A stretch of DNA of 64,000 nt. It comes from Pseudoalteromonas rubra. GTDB taxonomy: Bacteria > Pseudomonadota > Gammaproteobacteria > Enterobacterales > Alteromonadaceae. The notes under the pieces were generated by a model. That model was not told the origin of the DNA and searched no databases. It saw only the letters and a list, made by a program, of their open reading frames with translations. Below are positions 61,182 to 64,000 of this stretch, one piece after another. Made by a program: the position numbers and the translations under genes. The stretch is from the NCBI RefSeq assembly GCF_000238295.3, contig NZ_AHCD03000035.1, forward strand, positions 620,001 through 684,000. Direction: 5' to 3'. Positions within the stretch are counted from its first letter, which is position 1; each line of letters opens with the position of its first letter.

Positions 61182-62066
61182 CTACTTCTTATCGTGAATA
61201 GCATCAAGGCGCGCTAACAAGCTCGAGGTATCAAAGCGACCACCCCCGAGTGCCTGTACATCAGCATAATATTGGTCGACCATGGCAGTCAGTGACAATG
61301 AAGAGCCATTGCTGCGCGCTTCGTCCAGTGCAATACCCAAATCTTTACGCATCCAATCGACAGCAAAGCCAAAGTCATACTCTCCCGCGAGCATGGTTTT
61401 GTAGCGGTTTTCCATCTGCCACGAGCCCGCTGCTCCTTTGGCAATAGTCTCAACCACTTTTTCACCGTCTAGGCCAGCCTGTTTCGCAAAGTGAAGTCCC
61501 TCAGCCAATCCCTGTACCACACCAGCAATACAAATCTGATTCACCATTTTGCACAACTGACCTGAGCCCACTTCTCCCAGGAGCTGGCTAAAGCGACTAA
61601 AGGCTGCCATTACGGGTTGCACACGTGCAAATACTTCAGGATCACCGCCTACCATCACGGTTAATACCCCATTTTCAGCGCCAGCCTGGCCACCTGATAC
61701 AGGCGCATCCAGGAATGCAACGTTTTGCTCGGCCGCTCGCTGCGCAACCTCACGTGCCACCTTAGCCGAGGTTGTCGTGTGGTCAATCAAAACGGTATCA
61801 GGCTTCATACCAGCCAAAACCCCATTATCGCCGTACACAACGGATCTCAGGTCATCATCATTGCCCACGCACATAAATACCAGCTCAGCATCTGTAACGG
61901 CTGCTTTGGGTGTTGCAGCGAATGTCCCCTGATACTGCTGCGCCCAACGCTCTGCTTTTGTGGTCGTACGGTTGTAAACGGTCACCTGATGACCCGCTTG
62001 TTGTAAATGACCGGCCATGGGATAGCCCATCACCCCCAATCCGATGAATGCAACTTTGACTGACAT
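61182..62066 (-). CDS. Beta-hydroxyacid dehydrogenase family (GarR/tartronate semialdehyde reductase-like)
   Basis: A 294-residue NAD(P)-dependent oxidoreductase. The Rossmann motif FIGLGVMGYPMAGHL, substrate loop DAPVSGGQAGAENGVL and the catalytic lysine in VGSGQLCKMVNQ show the same fold as MmsB. NRTTTKAERW after the second strand suggests NADPH preference. Probable substrates are tartronate semialdehyde or related 3-hydroxy acids such as succinate semialdehyde (GHB dehydrogenases); its neighbours do not resolve this. It stands alone, convergent with the symporter gene. Confidence 0.87.
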   Translation of the reverse strand: MSVKVAFIGLGVMGYPMAGHLQQAGHQVTVYNRTTTKAERWAQQYQGTFAATPKAAVTDAELVFMCVGNDDDLRSVVYGDNGVLAGMKPDTVLIDHTTTSAKVAREVAQRAAEQNVAFLDAPVSGGQAGAENGVLTVMVGGDPEVFARVQPVMAAFSRFSQLLGEVGSGQLCKMVNQICIAGVVQGLAEGLHFAKQAGLDGEKVVETIAKGAAGSWQMENRYKTMLAGEYDFGFAVDWMRKDLGIALDEARSNGSSLSLTAMVDQYYADVQALGGGRFDTSSLLARLDAIHDKK

Positions 62067-62198
62067 AAATTTGTCCTATTTGGCTGTTAAGCTAGAAAGA
62101 TGGAGTTGTTATACCTGAGCCATCTAGCCATGGCAAATGAAAAATACCAGCTATGAATCAAGTGATTAAAAAGAAAAAACATCAAGGAGCCTGACAGG

Positions 62199-62714
62199 AT
62201 GGAGAACATTTATCGTTTCAGCGTGAAACTACTTAACGGCGAGACGCTGGCACTCAGATCCTTACAAGGCAGACCCGTGTTGATCGTCAACATTGCCAGT
62301 AAATGTAGCTTTGCCCCACAGCTGAGCGCATTAGAAAAGTTATATAAAAAGTACCACCCTATGGGATTGGAGATTGTTGCCTTTCCCTGCCACCAGTTTG
62401 GCCGCAATGAGCCACTGGAAAACGAAATGTTAAGGGAATTTTATCAGTCGCACTTCAATCTGAGTTTTCACATTTCAGAAAAAATACTGGTGAACGGCCC
62501 GGATGCCCACCCACTCTTTAATTACCTCAAGGTAAATACACGGGGGATCGCGCAAAACCGCGCTATTAAATGGAATTTTACTAAGTTTTTAGTAAACTCA
62601 GAGGGCGTTTTATTGTCCCGTTATGCACCCAGGACAAAGCCCGAAACCTTAAAATCGATTATAGAGAGTCAAGTGTCCAATGAGAGTCGCCCTATTCAGT
62701 TCGCAAAAGTATGA
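62199..62714 (+). CDS. Glutathione peroxidase family protein (thiol peroxidase)
   Basis: A 171-residue peroxidase reducing hydroperoxides with a thiol donor. The catalytic tetrad is visible: C36 (NIASKCSFAPQ), Q66 (FPCHQFGRNEP), W125 and N126 (KWNFTKFL). C64 in FPCHQFG is the resolving cysteine of thioredoxin-dependent members, so thioredoxin may be the true donor. No selenocysteine. No signal peptide. Its 3' end overlaps the following dehydrogenase gene by 35 bases in another frame, an unusually long overlap, implying co-translation. Confidence 0.9.
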   Translation: MENIYRFSVKLLNGETLALRSLQGRPVLIVNIASKCSFAPQLSALEKLYKKYHPMGLEIVAFPCHQFGRNEPLENEMLREFYQSHFNLSFHISEKILVNGPDAHPLFNYLKVNTRGIAQNRAIKWNFTKFLVNSEGVLLSRYAPRTKPETLKSIIESQVSNESRPIQFAKV

Positions 62715-63657
62715 GCTGCCATTTTTTGAGCATGCGCTTACCCAGTTTCCTGATATTGAGTTTGAATTTTTTGAGCAAGCACTGAACGATAAGACTGTTG
62801 CACTAGCGCAGGGGTTCGATGCAATTTGCGTGTTTGTGAACGATCAGGTTGATGCCAATGTGTTGGCTGAACTGGCGGAGTTAGGTGTTCAAAGTATTGC
62901 ACTACGCTGCGCAGGCTTTAACAATGTCGACATAGAGGCAGCGCACGCATTGGGGATCAAAGTAGTACGTGTCCCTGCATACAGCCCTGAAGCCGTGGCC
63001 GAGCATTGTATTGCCCTAATGCTGACACTGAGCCGTAAAACCCATAAAGCCTACAACCGGGTACGTGAAGATAATTTTGACCTCAACGGCTTGCTGGGTT
63101 TTAACCTGCACAACAAAACCGTCGGTATCATCGGCTGTGGTAAAATTGGTCAGGCTCTGGTGGCCATTCTCAACGGCTTTGGCGCACATGTGCTGGTGTA
63201 CGACCCGAATATCGGGGAAGGCTCGTATACGCAAGTATCATTGGATATGTTGCTTGAACAAAGCGACATCATCACCCTGCATTGCCCACTCACCGATGCC
63301 ACGCATCACATGATCGATGATGCTGCGTTTGATAAAATGAAGCAAGGTGTAATGCTGATCAACACCAGCCGGGGTGCACTGGTAGACAGCAAGGCCTGCA
63401 TCCGCGCGCTGAAATCAAGAAAACTCGGCTACCTTGGCCTGGATGTGTATGAGCAGGAATCTGAACTGTTCTTTAAAAACCGCAGTGATGAAGTGATTCA
63501 GGACGATGTCTTTATGCGCCTGGCCAGCTTTCAGAATGTACTCATCACCGGACACCAGGGCTTTTTCACCAAAGAAGCCTTAACCGAAATCGCCCACACC
63601 ACATTGACTAACCTCAACGCCATCCGCACGGGGCAGACGCTGGAAAATCAGGTCTGA
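62680..63657 (+). CDS. ldhA: D-2-hydroxyacid dehydrogenase (D-lactate dehydrogenase-like)
   Basis: A 325-residue D-isomer-specific dehydrogenase, closest to fermentative LdhA, which reduces pyruvate to D-lactate with NADH. Signatures: VGIIGCGKIGQALV for NAD(H), LHCPLTDATHHMID, LINTSRGALVD with the substrate Arg, the catalytic Glu in GLDVYEQESELFF and the His in LITGHQGFFT. The FFKNRS... insertion is characteristic of the LdhA subgroup. The ATG lies inside the glutathione peroxidase gene (35-base overlap), so translation is probably coupled. A strong terminator follows. Confidence 0.9.
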   Translation: MRVALFSSQKYELPFFEHALTQFPDIEFEFFEQALNDKTVALAQGFDAICVFVNDQVDANVLAELAELGVQSIALRCAGFNNVDIEAAHALGIKVVRVPAYSPEAVAEHCIALMLTLSRKTHKAYNRVREDNFDLNGLLGFNLHNKTVGIIGCGKIGQALVAILNGFGAHVLVYDPNIGEGSYTQVSLDMLLEQSDIITLHCPLTDATHHMIDDAAFDKMKQGVMLINTSRGALVDSKACIRALKSRKLGYLGLDVYEQESELFFKNRSDEVIQDDVFMRLASFQNVLITGHQGFFTKEALTEIAHTTLTNLNAIRTGQTLENQV

Positions 63658-63690
63658 TATTTACCTCAAGTTACAGGGTACAACAGACAC

Positions 63691-63718
63691 AAAAAAGCCC
63701 GGCAAGCCGGGCTTTTTT
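63691..63718. terminator. Bidirectional terminator after ldhA
   Basis: AAAAAAGCCCGGC / GCCGGGCTTTTTT, 13-bp stem, perfectly symmetrical, between the convergent ldhA and symporter genes. Confidence 0.93.
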
Positions 63719-63732
63719 GTGTCCAACGATGG

Positions 63733-64000
63733 TTACTTAAAGAACGCCACATTGGCAAAGACGGCGGTCATCAGCACTGGACAGACGAAGCGTACATACT
63801 GGGCAAACCAGTACATCTTACCACTACACTCCAGAGCAAGCTGGTTACCACGACGCCATACCCAACCTACAGTAATAAAATAAAACAAGCCCATCAGCGG
63901 CAGCTGGTATTGTGTGAACACCTGAATGACCAGACCAAATAACCAATCAAAGTTCATAATAATGGTGCCCGAGCAGACAAACAGTACCAGGGTTACCATC
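63733..64000 (-). CDS. Neurotransmitter:sodium symporter family protein (C-terminal fragment)
   Basis: The open frame runs off the window end, leaving about 89 C-terminal residues of a sodium-dependent transporter. The DWLFGLVIQVFTQYQLPLMG and YFITVGWVWRRGNQL segments match the last two or three helices of bacterial NSS-family proteins (LeuT-like). It would import an amino acid or similar compound with Na+. Whether the full gene is intact cannot be seen. It converges on ldhA. Confidence 0.82.
   Translation of the reverse strand, partial: MVTLVLFVCSGTIIMNFDWLFGLVIQVFTQYQLPLMGLFYFITVGWVWRRGNQLALECSGKMYWFAQYVRFVCPVLMTAVFANVAFFK

Noticed and set aside
1..64000. Mobile elements, prophage, CRISPR arrays, tRNA or rRNA genes
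   Set aside because: No transposase, integrase, regular short repeats with spacers, or tRNA-like cloverleaf sequences were seen anywhere.

Overview
The window is an ordinary chromosomal stretch of a marine gammaproteobacterium, most probably Pseudoalteromonas or a close relative in the Alteromonadales. This rests on the gene content and order: a csdA-csdE/tcdA pair, a comEC-msbA-lpxK-ycaR-kdsB lipid A/KDO cluster, a divergent leucine/valine catabolic locus with a MerR-type LiuR regulator, DUF2987, DUF2062, and large secreted LRR and Ig-like lipoproteins. The genus is inferred from resemblance, not from a search. I see no tRNA, rRNA, insertion sequence, prophage or CRISPR array.

Layout. 1-0.9 kb: 3' end of citrate synthase gltA. 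1-3.5 kb: cysteine desulfurase CsdA and sulfur acceptor CsdE, convergent with tcdA. 2.6-10.1 kb: a tight minus-strand block, comEC-msbA-lpxK-ycaR-kdsB-rluA-like-tcdA, in which most neighbours from msbA to tcdA overlap or touch. 10-11.3 kb: DUF2062 and MarC-family membrane proteins. 11.5-14.3 kb: a lipoprotein with 29 regular 21-residue leucine-rich repeats. 14.7-31.1 kb: the branched-chain amino acid catabolic locus. Leftward: thiolase, mmsA, acyl-CoA dehydrogenase, enoyl-CoA hydratase, 3-hydroxyisobutyryl-CoA hydrolase, mmsB and an SDR. Rightward: liuR-liuABCDE-scoAB. 31.4-33.1 kb: a BCCT transporter. 33.1-40.1 kb: a DnaQ-type exonuclease coupled to a cNMP/CBS/DUF294 protein, htpX, DUF2987, a Bax-like glucosaminidase and a dGTPase. 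40.2-47.4 kb: the least familiar region, with a 1230-residue Ser/Thr kinase-AAA ATPase directly behind a flavin amine oxidase, preceded by a 356-residue protein I cannot place. 47.6-51.7 kb: two small proteins and an alpha/beta hydrolase-NatA-NatB operon. 51.8-59.6 kb: topA and a 1638-residue tandem-Ig lipoprotein. 59.7-64 kb: a dicarboxylate/amino-acid symporter, a GarR-like dehydrogenase, a glutathione peroxidase overlapping a D-lactate-type dehydrogenase, and the C-terminal end of an NSS-family sodium symporter.

How it works together. The catabolic locus covers leucine from isovaleryl-CoA to acetoacetate and acetyl-CoA (LiuA, LiuB+LiuD, LiuC, LiuE, then ScoAB and thiolase), and valine from isobutyryl-CoA to propionyl-CoA (acyl-CoA dehydrogenase, hydratase, hydrolase, MmsB, MmsA). 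The two arms diverge from one 395-base intergenic region. Each has a promoter overlapped by a copy of the same 22-bp element (16 of 22 positions identical), the likely LiuR operator. Acetyl-CoA from this locus would enter the TCA cycle through citrate synthase.

Most promising for novelty: the amine oxidase/kinase-ATPase pair and its 356-residue neighbour, followed by the 21-residue LRR lipoprotein and the tandem-Ig lipoprotein. The rest is largely conserved housekeeping and catabolism.
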